DNA of 64,000 bases from positions 31,328 through 95,327 of the forward strand of contig CAAGLL010000034.1 of the NCBI GenBank assembly GCA_900770725.1, given 5' to 3'. Positions 49,309 through 58,563 of the stretch are shown here, piece by piece. Every line of letters starts with the position of its first letter. The first letter of the stretch is position 1. The notes beneath the pieces were generated by a model. It was given only the letters and a program-made list of their open reading frames with translations, had not been told where the DNA came from and ran no database searches. The position numbers and the translations under genes were made by a program. The stretch comes from an uncultured Succinivibrio sp. Its GTDB lineage: Bacteria > Pseudomonadota > Gammaproteobacteria > Enterobacterales > Succinivibrionaceae.

Positions 49309-50207
49309 TGGCATGACCTCGCAAGCAGGGCCTCAAGCTCGGCCTTGGTGAACACGTACTTGCGCCCGCAGTGCTGGCAGGACATGGTCGCGCCGTCCTG
49401 CTCCCTGGCTATGGACTCAAGCTCGCGCGGATCCATGCTCATGAGCGCCTGCTCGCAGCGGGCCTTCGAGCAGATGCAGCGGAAGGCGACGGGACGCGAG
49501 GGCAGGATCCTGACCTCCTCGCGGGCAAAGAGCCTTGAGAGGATGTCGATGTTGGAAAGCTTCCACAACTCGCCTGCGGTGATGGTCGAGGCGAGCACCG
49601 AGAGGTGCTCGAGCGAGTCGAGGTTGCCCGGGACCTCCGGGATCACCTGGAGCATGATCCCGCCTGCGGCCTCCCGCTTCGGGTCGCTTTTTATGAAGAA
49701 CCTCGTGGGCAGCTGCGCCGAGTCCTTGAAGTAGTTCTCAAGGGCGCCGGCCACCGACTCGGTGCCAAGCGGCACGATGCCCTGCCAGCGGTCCTTGGCG
49801 TCGCCTTCGGGGAAGATGGTGATGGCAAGCACCCCGTCATCGCCCGCAAGCTTGGCAAAGGGCAGGCCGTCGGGGCAGGGCAGCGCCGGATCTAGGCTTG
49901 CCGATCCGTAGAAGGTGCTGTCATGGCGCGTGTTGATGATCGCGTACTTGAGGGGCGAGCCCTTGCCGCCGCGGATCTGGAGCATGACCTCGGACCCGTC
50001 CTTCAATGTTGCGCAGAAGAGCTGCGAGGCTACTGCCAGATCGAGCATCAGCGACTTGACGCACTCGGGGTAGGAGTGCGGAGAGAGCAGATCGGTGCAG
50101 GGCTTGTGCATGTGCAGGATCTCCCCGCGCACGCCCTTGTGGTTGTCAAAGAGGAAGCGCAGCAGGCTGTCGCAGTCCTCGGCAAATCCGGTGTTGGTGT
50201 CGGTCAT
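49305..50207 (-). CDS. hslO: Redox-regulated chaperone Hsp33
   Basis: Holdase activated by oxidative unfolding, 300 residues. The C-terminal zinc switch has the four cysteines C-x-C (RCICSKARC region) and C-x2-C (MSCQHCGRKY). An additional Cys sits just after the C-x-C. Overlaps hslR by 4 bp, the E. coli order hslR-hslO. Confidence 0.96.
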   Translation of the reverse strand: MTDTNTGFAEDCDSLLRFLFDNHKGVRGEILHMHKPCTDLLSPHSYPECVKSLMLDLAVASQLFCATLKDGSEVMLQIRGGKGSPLKYAIINTRHDSTFYGSASLDPALPCPDGLPFAKLAGDDGVLAITIFPEGDAKDRWQGIVPLGTESVAGALENYFKDSAQLPTRFFIKSDPKREAAGGIMLQVIPEVPGNLDSLEHLSVLASTITAGELWKLSNIDILSRLFAREEVRILPSRPVAFRCICSKARCEQALMSMDPRELESIAREQDGATMSCQHCGRKYVFTKAELEALLARSCQ

Positions 50208-50608
50208 TTGCTGTATCCGCCGTGTTTGATGGAAAGCAGGGCCCTGCGCTCCTTCTTGGTGGGGCGCGAGTCTGGATGAGGGGCGAGGAGGGCGTTCATC
50301 TTGAGCTGGGCAATCTGCCTTTCACGCGATGCCGCGCCCTCGTCGGTCTCGCGGTAGAGCTTGCAAGCCTCGCTCGCCGGCCCCCGCACGTCGGAGATCC
50401 CGGCCACCTCGACCTCGATGCGCAGGTTGCCCTTGAGGAGCCTGACCAGCGCGCCGATCTCGACGGTGCGCGAGGGCTTGGCCCTCGTTCCGTTGTAGTC
50501 GACCTTGCCGCCCTCGATCATCTCGCGGGCGATGCTGCGGGTCTTGTAGAACCTGGCTGCCCAGAGCCACTTGTCCAGGCGCACTGCGCCGGCGGGATCT
50601 TTTGTCAT
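50204..50608 (-). CDS. hslR: Heat-shock protein 15 (S4-domain RNA binding)
   Basis: Binds 50S subunits carrying stuck peptidyl-tRNA and helps recycle them, 134 residues. The S4 domain reads VRLDKWLWAARFYKTRSIAR, and the C-terminus is basic (RPTKKERRAL). The start at 50608 aligns with E. coli HslR. Divergent nudE lies 66 bp away; the yrfF and yrfG genes found here in E. coli are absent. Confidence 0.95.
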   Translation of the reverse strand: MTKDPAGAVRLDKWLWAARFYKTRSIAREMIEGGKVDYNGTRAKPSRTVEIGALVRLLKGNLRIEVEVAGISDVRGPASEACKLYRETDEGAASRERQIAQLKMNALLAPHPDSRPTKKERRALLSIKHGGYSK

Positions 50609-50674
50609 CTTGTTGTGTCCGGATGGACGGTATTTGGTATCGTTGCTAAGCAACAGCGGAAGTATAGCAGGAAC

Positions 50675-51268
50675 ATGGGGTTTCGTATGGAGATCGGGGA
50701 TCTGCAAGGGCTTCAGGCGCACGTGCCGGAGGTGCTCGGCAGGCGCAGGAAGAAGGTGTCGAGGTTCTTCACGGTCGAGGAGCTCGACCTCAGGTTCAAG
50801 AACGGCCAGGAGCGCACCTACGAGAAGCTCGTCGGCGGCAACGGCGCCGTCGAGATCGTGCCCTGGGACGGGAAGAACTTCCTCATGACCGCCGAGTACG
50901 CCTGCGGGTTCGAGCGCTACGAGCTCGGCTTCGTCAAGGGCAAGATAGACGACGGCGAGACCCCCGAGCAGGCCTGCGAGCGCGAGCTTGAGGAGGAGAT
51001 AGGCTACGGCTTTCGCGACTGCATCAAGCTCAAGGACGTGATGAAGGTGGCCCCGGGCATGCTCTCGCTGCGCATGCATTCCTTCCTTTGCACCGGGATC
51101 TATGAGAAGAAGCTCGACACCGGCGACGAGCCCGAGCCCATCGACCTCATCAAGGTGTCGCCAGATGAGGCAAGGCAGCTCGTCTTCGATCCGCACTCGC
51201 CGCTTACCGAGTCCCGCGCCATCGCCTGCCTGGCCTTGGCGATGCACGCGCTGGGCATGCTCGGCTAG
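50675..51268 (+). CDS. nudE: ADP compounds hydrolase NudE
   Basis: Nudix hydrolase acting on ADP-ribose, NADH and Ap3A in E. coli, 197 residues. The full Nudix box G-x5-E-x7-RE-L-x-EE-x-G is present (GKIDDGETPEQACERELEEE, then IG). The start at 50675 has AGGA close by; an ATG at 50686 would lose four residues. Confidence 0.93.
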   Translation: MGFRMEIGDLQGLQAHVPEVLGRRRKKVSRFFTVEELDLRFKNGQERTYEKLVGGNGAVEIVPWDGKNFLMTAEYACGFERYELGFVKGKIDDGETPEQACERELEEEIGYGFRDCIKLKDVMKVAPGMLSLRMHSFLCTGIYEKKLDTGDEPEPIDLIKVSPDEARQLVFDPHSPLTESRAIACLALAMHALGMLG

Positions 51269-51274
51269 GCCCAG

Positions 51275-51307
51275 CCCCGCGATGGCGTCGCCGCAATTGG
51301 CGCGGGG
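51275..51307 (+). other. GC-rich hairpin just after nudE
   Basis: CCCCGCG (51275-51281) and CGCGGGG (51301-51307) around a 19-base loop, within the 265-bp nudE-argF gap. No T-run. Confidence 0.4.
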
Positions 51308-51360
51308 AGCCCATGGCCCGGCCCCGGCGCGCGCCTTGTTGATCCCATCCAGATCCGCTT

Positions 51361-51393
51361 CATGGGCGAGGCGTGCGCCCATGCACTTTTTTT
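51361..51393 (+). terminator. Intrinsic terminator between nudE and argF
   Basis: CATGGGCG (51361-51368), loop AGGCGTG, CGCCCATG (51376-51383), then CAC and seven T residues. Confidence 0.75.
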
Positions 51394-51436
51394 AGTGCGC
51401 GCCCGCGCGCGGACGCACCCTGCGGGCGGTTTTTGC

Positions 51437-51442
51437 TAATAT
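51437..51442 (+). promoter_or_regulatory. Candidate -10 element of the argFGH operon
   Basis: TAATAT preceded by a T-rich GGTTTTTG. It places the start of transcription near 51449, just before the attenuator-like hairpin. No ARG box (palindromic TGAAT/ATTCA) is visible around it. Confidence 0.35.
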
Positions 51443-51465
51443 GGGACTCGTTGTTTGTTTTTTAG

Positions 51466-51522
51466 AAGAGAACAGCGGGCAGCCCCGGATTTAGGGGCGC
51501 GGCGGCTGTTCTTTTGATTTTT
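51466..51522 (+). promoter_or_regulatory. Attenuator-like hairpin and T-run in the argF leader
   Basis: AAGAGAACAGC (51466-51476) pairs with GCTGTTCTTTT (51505-51515) over 11 bp including one G-U. An inner GCCCC/GGGGC stem surrounds GGATTTA. The T-run TTTTGATTTTT ends at 51522, two bases before the CGGAG ribosome site. This is the layout of a conditional terminator controlling argF. Confidence 0.55.
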
Positions 51523-51533
51523 CCGGAGTGGAC

Positions 51534-52442
51534 ATGCTTCATCTATTAACCGGCTTCGAGTTCGACCAGGACGGGTACCTTCAGATCCTCGACACGGCTT
51601 CGGCCATGAAGAAGGATCCGCGGAAGTACTCGCAGGTGCTCGCCGGCCGCAGCGGCGCAATCATGTTCGAGAAGCCGTCGCTTCGCACCAGGACCACCTT
51701 CGAGCTTGCCTTCTACCGCTTAGGCGGCCACGGCATCTACCTTGACCTGCAAAACGGCGATCTCGGCAAGCGCGAGACCATCGGCGACTACGCGCGCAAC
51801 CTCTCGCGCTGGGTCGACTGCCTCGTGGGCAGGGTTTACTCGCAGCGCACGCTCGAGGAACTGGCCCAGTACGGCTCGGTGCCGGTCATCAATGCGCTCT
51901 CCGACCTCTACCATCCGGCGCAGGCCATGGCCGACTACCTGACCGTGCGCGAGCACTTGGGCCGCCTCAAGGGCGTCACCCTCTGCTACACCGGCGATGG
52001 CAACAACGTCACCAACTCGCTGCTCGTCGCCGGCGCCACGCTCGGCGTCAACGTCTGGTGCTGCGTGCCCGAGGGCTGCGGCCCCGACGTGCAGATCTTC
52101 ACGAAGGCGCGCGAGGTTGCCAAGAAGAACGGCTGCGAGCTCAAGGTGTTCAACGATCCCTCCCTCATCAAGGGCGTGGACGTGCTCTACACCGACACCT
52201 GGGTCTCCATGGGCGACAACACCCCGCTGGACAGCGTGCGCAAGAAGTACATGCCCTACCAGATCAACAAGGCCCTGCTCGAGCAGTCGGGCGCGCAGAT
52301 CGTCCTGCACTGCCTGCCTGCGCACCGCAACTACGAGATCACCGATGAAGTCATGGACGGCCCCAGGAGCGTCGTCTTCGACGAGGCCGAGAACCGCCTG
52401 CACATCCACATGGCAGTCCTCTCTAAATTAATCTCCGATTAA
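51534..52442 (+). CDS. argF: Ornithine carbamoyltransferase
   Basis: Converts ornithine and carbamoyl phosphate to citrulline, 302 residues. The carbamoyl-phosphate loop SLRTRTTFE, YHPAQAMAD, the ornithine loop region and HCLPAHRN are intact. The start is the ATG at 51534 with GGAG five bases away; a GTG at 51528 is in frame but overlaps that site. First gene of argF-argG-argH. A catabolic role is unlikely without arcA or arcC nearby. Confidence 0.96.
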   Translation: MLHLLTGFEFDQDGYLQILDTASAMKKDPRKYSQVLAGRSGAIMFEKPSLRTRTTFELAFYRLGGHGIYLDLQNGDLGKRETIGDYARNLSRWVDCLVGRVYSQRTLEELAQYGSVPVINALSDLYHPAQAMADYLTVREHLGRLKGVTLCYTGDGNNVTNSLLVAGATLGVNVWCCVPEGCGPDVQIFTKAREVAKKNGCELKVFNDPSLIKGVDVLYTDTWVSMGDNTPLDSVRKKYMPYQINKALLEQSGAQIVLHCLPAHRNYEITDEVMDGPRSVVFDEAENRLHIHMAVLSKLISD

Positions 52443-52463
52443 TCTGCGCTTGAGGAAATGAAA

Positions 52464-53699
52464 ATGTCAGATTGCATCAACAAGAAGTACAAGAAAGTCC
52501 TGCTCGCCTACTCCGGCGGGCTCGACACTTCCACCATCGTGCCGTGGCTCAAGGAGAACTTCGGCTGCGAGGTGATCTGCTTCGTCGCCGATGTCGGCCA
52601 GGAGCGCGACGACCTCGACGGGATCGAGGAGAAGGCCAAGGCCTCCGGCGCCAGCAAGTGCATCATCAAGGATCTCCGCGAGGAGTTCGTCCGCGACTAC
52701 GTCTTCGAGATGATGAAGACCGGCGCGCTGTACGAGGGCACCTACCTGCTCGGCACCGCCATCGCCCGCCCGGTGATCGCCAAGGCAATGGTCGAGGCCG
52801 CCCTCGCCGAGGGCGCCGACGCCGTCGCGCACGGCGCGACCGGCAAGGGCAACGACCAGGTCAGGTTCGAGAGCGCGGTCGCCGCGCTGGCCCCGCAGCT
52901 GGACGTCATCGCCCCGTGGAGGATCTGGAAGCTGAAGTCCCGCGAGGAGCTCCTGGCCTACCTCAGCGAGCGCCACATCCCCTGCAAGGCCACCCTCAAG
53001 AAGATCTACAGCCGCGATGCCAACTGCCTGCACATCTCCACCGAAGGCGGCGAGCTCGAGCACACCTGGAACGCCCCTTCGGAGAACGTCTGGGTCTGGA
53101 CCACCGATCCTGAGAAGGCCCCGGACAAGCCCGAGTACCACGAGCTCACCGTCAAGGACGGCGAGGTCACCGCGGTCGACGGCAAGGAGATGACCCCTTA
53201 CCAGGTCCTCGACCTGCTCAACACCTATGGCGCCCGCAACGGCGTCGGCAGGATCGACATCACCGAGAACCGCCTGGTAGGCATGAAGTCCCGCGGCTGC
53301 TACGAGACCCCGGGCGGCACCATCATCTACCAGGCCCTCCGCGCCGTCGAGCAGCTGGTGCTGGACAAGGCCACCCGCGAGTTCCGCGAGAAGCTCGCTG
53401 TCGACTTCTCCCAGCTCGTCTACGACGGCCGCTGGTTCACCAGGCTCCGCGAGATCCTCCAGGCCGCTGCCGACGAGCTGGCGCACGACGTCAACGGCAA
53501 GGTCGTGGTCAAGCTCTACAAGGGCAACGTCATGGTCACCCAGAAGGACTCGCCCAACAGCCTGTTCAACTTCGACTTCGTGACCTTCGGCGCCGATCAC
53601 GTCTACAGCCAGCATGATGCCGAGGGCTTCATCCGCCTGTACTCGCTGCCTGCCAGGATCCGCGCGATCAACGCCGCGGCCAAGAAGGCCGGCAAGTAA
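52464..53699 (+). CDS. argG: Argininosuccinate synthase
   Basis: ATP-dependent ligation of citrulline and aspartate, 411 residues, the typical (non-E. coli long) type. The ATP pyrophosphatase loop [12 protein letters not shown] is near residue 14, and [13 protein letters not shown] and [17 protein letters not shown] are present. The start at 52464 has GAGG eight bases away; an ATG at 52458 is too close to it. It follows argF after 21 bp. Confidence 0.97.
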   Translation: MSDCINKKYKKVLLAYSGGLDTSTIVPWLKENFGCEVICFVADVGQERDDLDGIEEKAKASGASKCIIKDLREEFVRDYVFEMMKTGALYEGTYLLGTAIARPVIAKAMVEAALAEGADAVAHGATGKGNDQVRFESAVAALAPQLDVIAPWRIWKLKSREELLAYLSERHIPCKATLKKIYSRDANCLHISTEGGELEHTWNAPSENVWVWTTDPEKAPDKPEYHELTVKDGEVTAVDGKEMTPYQVLDLLNTYGARNGVGRIDITENRLVGMKSRGCYETPGGTIIYQALRAVEQLVLDKATREFREKLAVDFSQLVYDGRWFTRLREILQAAADELAHDVNGKVVVKLYKGNVMVTQKDSPNSLFNFDFVTFGADHVYSQHDAEGFIRLYSLPARIRAINAAAKKAGK

Positions 53700-53720
53700 G
53701 CCTCGATCACATGAATGGAT

Positions 53721-53742
53721 GCGGCGCCCTGCGGGGCGCCGC
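53721..53742 (+). terminator. Hairpin between argG and argH
   Basis: GCGGCGCC (53721-53728), loop CTGCGG, GGCGCCGC (53735-53742), then TTTGCT. The weak T-run suggests partial termination, reducing argH relative to argG. Confidence 0.5.
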
Positions 53743-53790
53743 TTTGCTATAAGGCGCCCAAAGCGGCGCCGCGGTCTGCTATATTTGAGG

Positions 53791-53809
53791 CCGCGCCGCA
53801 GCGGCGCGG
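53791..53809 (+). other. GC hairpin in the argH leader
   Basis: CCGCGCCG (53791-53798), loop CAG, CGGCGCGG (53802-53809), after a -10-like TATATT near 53780. It could belong to an internal argH promoter region or a processing site. Confidence 0.4.
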
Positions 53810-53847
53810 ATGTTTTCCAATTGGCGCCTTGGGCGCGGGAGTTTGCT

Positions 53848-55233
53848 ATGGCCTTATGGGGCGGCAGGTTCAAGGAAGGACCTGATGAGAGATTCAAGAA
53901 CTACAACGACTCGCTGAAGTTCGACTACCGGATGGCGCTCGAGGACATCGAGGGCTCGGAGTGCTGGGCCGACGCCATCCACGAGGCCGGGGTGCTCACC
54001 GACGACGAGTGCGAGCGCCTGAAGAAGGCCCTCCTTGAGCTGCACAAGGAGGCCGAGGAGGACATCCACTCCATCGCCGCGGCAGGCGACGAGGACATCC
54101 ACTCCTACGTCGAGCGCCGCCTCATCGAGAAGGTCGGCGATCTTGGAAAGAAGCTCCACACCGGCCGCAGCCGCAACGACCAAGTCGCCCTCGATCTCAA
54201 GCTCTGGTGCCGCAAGGCGACGCGCGAGATCGCAAAGGCCATCGTCCACCTGGAGAAGGAACTGCTCTCAGCCGCCGACCGCTTCCAGGGCGCGGTGTTC
54301 CCGGGATACACCCACCTCCAGAGGGCCCAGCCCGTCACCTTCTCCCACTGGATCCTCGCCTACCTCCAGATGTTCGAGCGCGACTACCAGCGCCTGAAGA
54401 ACGCCGAGAAGCTGATGGAGACCTGCCCGCTGGGCTCGGCCGCCCTCGCCGGCACCGCCTACAGGATCGACCGCGAGAAGCTCGCCCGCGCCCTGGGCTT
54501 TGACCGCGCCACATCCAACAGCCTCGACGCGGTCTCCGACCGCGACCACGTGATGGAGCTGCTCTCCTGCGCCTCCATCTCTATGGTCCACCTCTCGCGC
54601 ATGGCCGAGGACCTCATCATCTACAACTCCGGCGAGGCGCGCTTCGTGACCCTCTCGGACAAGGTGACCTCCGGCTCCTCGCTGATGCCCCAGAAGAAGA
54701 ACCCCGACTCGCTCGAACTCATCCGCGGCAAGTGCGGCCGCGTGGTCGGCGCCCTCACGGGCATGCTAGTCACCTGCAAGGCCCTGCCGCTTGCCTACGA
54801 CAAGGATCTGCAGGAGGACAAGGAGCGCCTCTTCGACGCGGTGGACACCTGGCACGACAGCCTCTACATGGCCGCGCTGGTCTTCGAGGGGCTTCAGCTC
54901 AACCGCGATCGCGCGCTCGAGGCTGCCAAGGGCGGCTACTCGAACGCCACCGAGCTTGCCGACTACCTCGTCTCCAAGGGGATCCCCTTCCGCGAGGCCC
55001 ACTCGATCGTGGGCAGGGCGGTGCTCTATGCCATCGAGCAGAAGAAGCCGCTTGAGGATCTCAGCGTCGAGGAGTTCCGCAAGTTCAGCCCGGTGGTGGG
55101 CGACGACGTCTACGCCCCGCTGCAGGTTGAGAACATCCTTACCAAGCGCGACATCAAGGGCGGCACCGCCCCGGCGCAGACTGCCAAGGAGATAGCCTCG
55201 CTCAAGGAGATGCTCGCAAAGCGCGAGGGCTGA
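53848..55233 (+). CDS. argH: Argininosuccinate lyase
   Basis: Releases arginine and fumarate, 461 residues. The fumarase-superfamily signature [12 protein letters not shown] holds the catalytic loop Ser; [13 protein letters not shown] and [11 protein letters not shown] are present. The start at 53848 has GGGAG seven bases away; the long upstream frame is a shadow of argG. Confidence 0.97.
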   Translation: MALWGGRFKEGPDERFKNYNDSLKFDYRMALEDIEGSECWADAIHEAGVLTDDECERLKKALLELHKEAEEDIHSIAAAGDEDIHSYVERRLIEKVGDLGKKLHTGRSRNDQVALDLKLWCRKATREIAKAIVHLEKELLSAADRFQGAVFPGYTHLQRAQPVTFSHWILAYLQMFERDYQRLKNAEKLMETCPLGSAALAGTAYRIDREKLARALGFDRATSNSLDAVSDRDHVMELLSCASISMVHLSRMAEDLIIYNSGEARFVTLSDKVTSGSSLMPQKKNPDSLELIRGKCGRVVGALTGMLVTCKALPLAYDKDLQEDKERLFDAVDTWHDSLYMAALVFEGLQLNRDRALEAAKGGYSNATELADYLVSKGIPFREAHSIVGRAVLYAIEQKKPLEDLSVEEFRKFSPVVGDDVYAPLQVENILTKRDIKGGTAPAQTAKEIASLKEMLAKREG

Positions 55234-55254
55234 TTTAGCAAGCCATGAACGCAA

Positions 55255-55286
55255 GCAGGCGGCGCCGGGCAACCGGCGCCGCCTGC
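55255..55286. terminator. Strong hairpin between argH and dut
   Basis: GCAGGCGGCGCCGG (55255-55268), loop GCAA, CCGGCGCCGCCTGC (55273-55286): 14 bp perfect stem between convergent genes. No clear T-run; probable bidirectional block or 3'-end stabiliser. Confidence 0.65.
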
Positions 55287-55307
55287 GTCGTCCTTGGAGC
55301 AAGGCTC

Positions 55308-55778
55308 CTACGATCTTCCGGTCGAGCCGAATCCCGACTCCCCGCGTGCGGAGGCCTCGGGAAACTCCTCGCAGACCTCGAAGGAGGGAGTGAACACCGG
55401 CATGAATACCATCTGCGCGATGCGGTCGCCGGGGTTCACCGTGAACGGTGCTCCCGAGCGGTTCCACAGCGGGATGCTGATGGGGCCCTGGTAGTCAGAG
55501 TCGATGATCCCGGTGAGGTTGCCGAGCACGATGCCGCTCTTGGACCCGAGGCCCGAGCGCGGGAAGATGCAGGCGCAGACGCCGGGATCCCCGATGTGCA
55601 TGGCAAAGCCGGCGCTTACGGAGAAGACCTCGCCAGGCTCCATCACGTGGGCCTTCTCGATCATCGCGCGCAGATCCACCCCCGCCGAGCCCGCGGTCGC
55701 AGGCGAGGGCAGGGGGTAGAGCGTCCCCAGGCGCTGGTCGAGGATCTTGAGCCTTACCTTGAGGGGCCTTGCGCTCAT
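55308..55778 (-). CDS. dut: dUTP diphosphatase
   Basis: Trimeric dUTPase making dUMP and keeping uracil out of DNA, 156 residues. Motif I GSAGVDLRA, motif II PRSGLGSKSGI, motif III IIDSDYQGP and the C-terminal motif V GFGSTGR are present. The start at 55778 overlaps the coaBC stop by 4 bp, the E. coli dfp-dut order. Confidence 0.97.
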   Translation of the reverse strand: MSARPLKVRLKILDQRLGTLYPLPSPATAGSAGVDLRAMIEKAHVMEPGEVFSVSAGFAMHIGDPGVCACIFPRSGLGSKSGIVLGNLTGIIDSDYQGPISIPLWNRSGAPFTVNPGDRIAQMVFMPVFTPSFEVCEEFPEASARGESGFGSTGRS

Positions 55779-57091
55779 GCCTTCTCCACGCCTGCGGCCT
55801 TCGTGAAGATCATGTCGCACAGCTCCCCTGCGAGCGCCTGCTTGCTCTGCAGCGGCAGATGGGCGGCCAGGCCGTCGCGGTCGTAGACGAACAGCTCGTT
55901 GCTGCCCGACCCGAATCCCTGGGTGGTGCTGTTGACGTAGTTCATCGCGATCATGTCGAGGTTCTTCTCCTCAAGCTTCGCCTTGGCGTGCTCCTCGCCG
56001 TTGATGGTCTCGGCGGCAAAGCCCACGGTGAACGGGCGGCCGTGCTCGAGCTTGCCCACGGTGGCGGCGATGTCCGGGTTCTTGACGAGCTTGAGCGTCA
56101 TGGTCTGGCCCTTCTCGCGCCCTGAGATCTTCTGATCGGCGATGGTCTCGCAGCGGTAGTCCGACACTGCGGCGCAGCCGATGAACACGCTGCAGCCTGC
56201 GAGGTTGTCCTCGACGGCCTGCAGCATGTCAAGCGCCGAGCGCACATTGATCCTCGTAACCCCCTCGGGGGCCTCGAGGGCGGTGGGCCCTGAGATCAGC
56301 ACGACCGAGGCGCCGCGCTCGCGGGCGGCCTTGGCAATGGCGTAGCCCATCCTGCCTGAACTGCGGTTGGTGATGAAGCGCACCGGATCGATGGCCTCGG
56401 CGGTGGGGCCTGCGGTGACGATGACCTTGAGGCCGGCGCCGGAGGCGCGCGGCAGCAGCCTGGTCTGGCCGAGCTCGGCCGGAGACTTGGGCGAAGGCAG
56501 CGCCTCGCGGCCTTCAAAGCCGATGCGCTGCGCGTGCGATCCGTTGAGGATGCTCAGGATGAAGCCCATGATGTCCTCGGGCTCGGGCATGCGGCCCTCG
56601 CCGGTGTCGCCGCAGGCGAGGCTGCCCGAGGCCGGGCGCATCACGTAGTACCCGCGGCGCGAGAGGATGCGCAGGTTCTCCTGCGTGGCCTGGTTGCGGA
56701 ACATGTTGACGTTCATCGCCGGGGCGATGGCGATCGGGCAGGTCGCGGCGAGCAATCCGGCGGTGAGCATGTTGTCGGCAAAGCCGTGGGCGAGCTTGGC
56801 GATGGTCTGTGCGGTGGCCGGGGCGACCACGGCGATGTCTGCGTCCTTGGAAATCGCGATGTGGCCGATCTTGCCGGCATCCTCGAAGATGTCGCAGGGC
56901 ACGGGGTGGCCGCTTAGGGCCGCCAAGGTGTCCCTGCCCACGAGCTTGCAGGCAGAGGGCGTCATGACGACCTGGACGTCAGCCCCGTTCTTGATGAGCA
57001 GGCGGCACAGCACGCAGGCCTTGTAGGCGGCAATGCTTCCAGTGATCCCTAGAATTATCTTCTTGTTTTTCAACGGTAACAGCGCGCTCAT
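55775..57091 (-). CDS. coaBC: Bifunctional CoaBC (phosphopantothenoylcysteine synthase/decarboxylase)
   Basis: Two steps of coenzyme A synthesis, 438 residues. The N-terminal flavin decarboxylase domain has GITGSIAAYKA and PAMNVNMFRNQ. The C-terminal synthetase domain has VTAGPTAEAIDPVRFITNRS and SSGRMGYAIA, with the KNPDIA segment. Co-transcribed with dut. radC, next to it in E. coli, is replaced by an FMN enzyme gene. Confidence 0.97.
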   Translation of the reverse strand: MSALLPLKNKKIILGITGSIAAYKACVLCRLLIKNGADVQVVMTPSACKLVGRDTLAALSGHPVPCDIFEDAGKIGHIAISKDADIAVVAPATAQTIAKLAHGFADNMLTAGLLAATCPIAIAPAMNVNMFRNQATQENLRILSRRGYYVMRPASGSLACGDTGEGRMPEPEDIMGFILSILNGSHAQRIGFEGREALPSPKSPAELGQTRLLPRASGAGLKVIVTAGPTAEAIDPVRFITNRSSGRMGYAIAKAARERGASVVLISGPTALEAPEGVTRINVRSALDMLQAVEDNLAGCSVFIGCAAVSDYRCETIADQKISGREKGQTMTLKLVKNPDIAATVGKLEHGRPFTVGFAAETINGEEHAKAKLEEKNLDMIAMNYVNSTTQGFGSGSNELFVYDRDGLAAHLPLQSKQALAGELCDMIFTKAAGVEKA

Positions 57092-57164
57092 GGCATAACT
57101 CCCTAAAAATCCTCATATCTGTGTGCCTACATGGGGTCGCAAAAGCCCTTTTTCGAGCCTGCCA

Positions 57165-58118
57165 TCAGCACAGGTGGAGCACCGAGGGGTCGAAAGAGGA
57201 GGTGTCGGGGATCCCGGTGTAGAGCATGAGTTCGGAGAGCTCTGCGTTCATCTTGCGGATCTGGGCCTCGACTCCGCCCTGGCCTTCCTTGAGCAGGGGC
57301 CTTAGGATGGAACGCCCGGCGCAGACGGCCTTTGCGCCGAGGGCCATGAGCTTGTAGGCGTCGTAGCCGCTGTCCACCGAGCAGTCGGCGAGCACCTCCA
57401 TGTCTGAACCTGCATCTGACAGGGCTTTGCGTATCCCAGGCAGCACCTGGGCCGGGGCTATGCCGAACGGGATGCGGCCGTGGTGGTGGGAGACCACGAT
57501 GCCGGCGCAGCCGGCATCTGCCGCCTTGAGCGCGTCGGAGACGGAGAGCACGCCCTTGGCGATGAACGGGATCCCCGCCATCGCCGCGTACTGCCGCAGA
57601 TCATCCTCCACGACCGGGCCCATCGGGATCGAGTCCACGACGTCGTAGCCGCCGTCCTTGCCTGCGATGTGGTCGATGTCGACGCCGACTGCGAAGGCGC
57701 CGCAGGAGCGGGCGAACTCGATCTGGCTGCGGATGAGGCCGTGGTCGGCAAAGGGCTTGATGATGCGCACGGTGACCGGGTTGGCCTTGGCTATGGCCGC
57801 GAACTCCTCATCAGGCTCCATGCCGGCGAAGTTGAGCGTGCCGAGGCTTGCCGCGGCGCGCGCGTACTCCTCCATCGGGCGCGGGCCGTCCTTGACCGCC
57901 TTGTTCAGGTGGGAGAAGGCCGGCATCATGATGGGCGATGAGAACTCGCGCCCGAAGAGCGTGGTCTTGAGGGAGGGCTTCACCGAGCCGATGACGCGCA
58001 TCTCGACGCGGATGCGGTCGAGGTATTGGCGGGTGAAGAGGGCCGCGTCGTCGGCGCGGCCGCTGGTGACGGGGATCATGCCAGGAGGGCCTGGCCAGCG
58101 TTCTGCCTGCTTTTCCAT
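57165..58118 (-). CDS. FMN-dependent alpha-hydroxy-acid oxidase-like protein
   Basis: A 317-residue TIM-barrel protein similar to the lactate/glycolate oxidase family. FGREFSSPIMMPAFSHLNKA, FIAKGVLSVSDALKAADAG and the active-site SHHHGR (family usual form S-N-H-G-G-R) are recognisable, as is ALGAKAVCAGRSILRPLL. It lacks part of the N-terminal domain of classical members. The start at 58118 has GGAG eight bases away. The substrate is unknown; in an anaerobe it may act as a dehydrogenase rather than an oxidase. Confidence 0.75.
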   Translation of the reverse strand: MEKQAERWPGPPGMIPVTSGRADDAALFTRQYLDRIRVEMRVIGSVKPSLKTTLFGREFSSPIMMPAFSHLNKAVKDGPRPMEEYARAAASLGTLNFAGMEPDEEFAAIAKANPVTVRIIKPFADHGLIRSQIEFARSCGAFAVGVDIDHIAGKDGGYDVVDSIPMGPVVEDDLRQYAAMAGIPFIAKGVLSVSDALKAADAGCAGIVVSHHHGRIPFGIAPAQVLPGIRKALSDAGSDMEVLADCSVDSGYDAYKLMALGAKAVCAGRSILRPLLKEGQGGVEAQIRKMNAELSELMLYTGIPDTSSFDPSVLHLC

Positions 58119-58563
58119 TCTGAAACTCCAATGCTTGGCGCGATGCGCCCAGGTGACTTCAAGCATCATAGCAAGGCTGCCTGCGCCTGACGGCCTCATG
58201 TGGCGCAGAACGCGAAGTCTTGCTCGCAGAGCGGCAGCCAAACAGGCTATGCCATGGCATCCACAGCTGCGCAAATTAGGCAACAATTTGTTTACCATAA
58301 AAATTTCTGCGCCAGCGCTTGCGCATTTGAATAGTGCGAGGTTTGTCCTGGGGAGCACGAAAGGCAGCGCAGAAGGGCATTGCCATGGCAGAACGGGGAT
58401 GTTCCCGCGCAGGATGGGCGGAAATCTTTGCAAAAATCTGCGCAAGGCTTAAAATTGCGCTTTGCGCGTGCTAGAATATGCGCACTTTGTACTAACCCTG
58501 AACTTTTTTGGTTGCAGCTCCAAGGTGCTGTGACCCGTAAAATTTATTGGAGTGTGGAAAAAC
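58119..58563. promoter_or_regulatory. 445-bp non-coding region upstream of rpmB
   Basis: No gene with support. The AT-rich middle contrasts with repeated TGCGCA palindromes at 58268, 58320, 58439 and 58479. The right end holds the rpmB promoter and an unusually long (about 80 bp) leader. The left end must hold the promoter of the FMN enzyme. Confidence 0.55.
58449..58477 (+). promoter_or_regulatory. Candidate rpmB-rpmG promoter
   Basis: TTAAAA (58449-58454), 17 bp, TAGAAT (58472-58477). The -10 is good and the -35 is fair. Confidence 0.5.

Noticed and set aside
51441..51494. Possible 17-codon leader peptide before argF
   Set aside because: Its ATG lies within the predicted -10 element, it has one Arg codon only, and no ribosome site.
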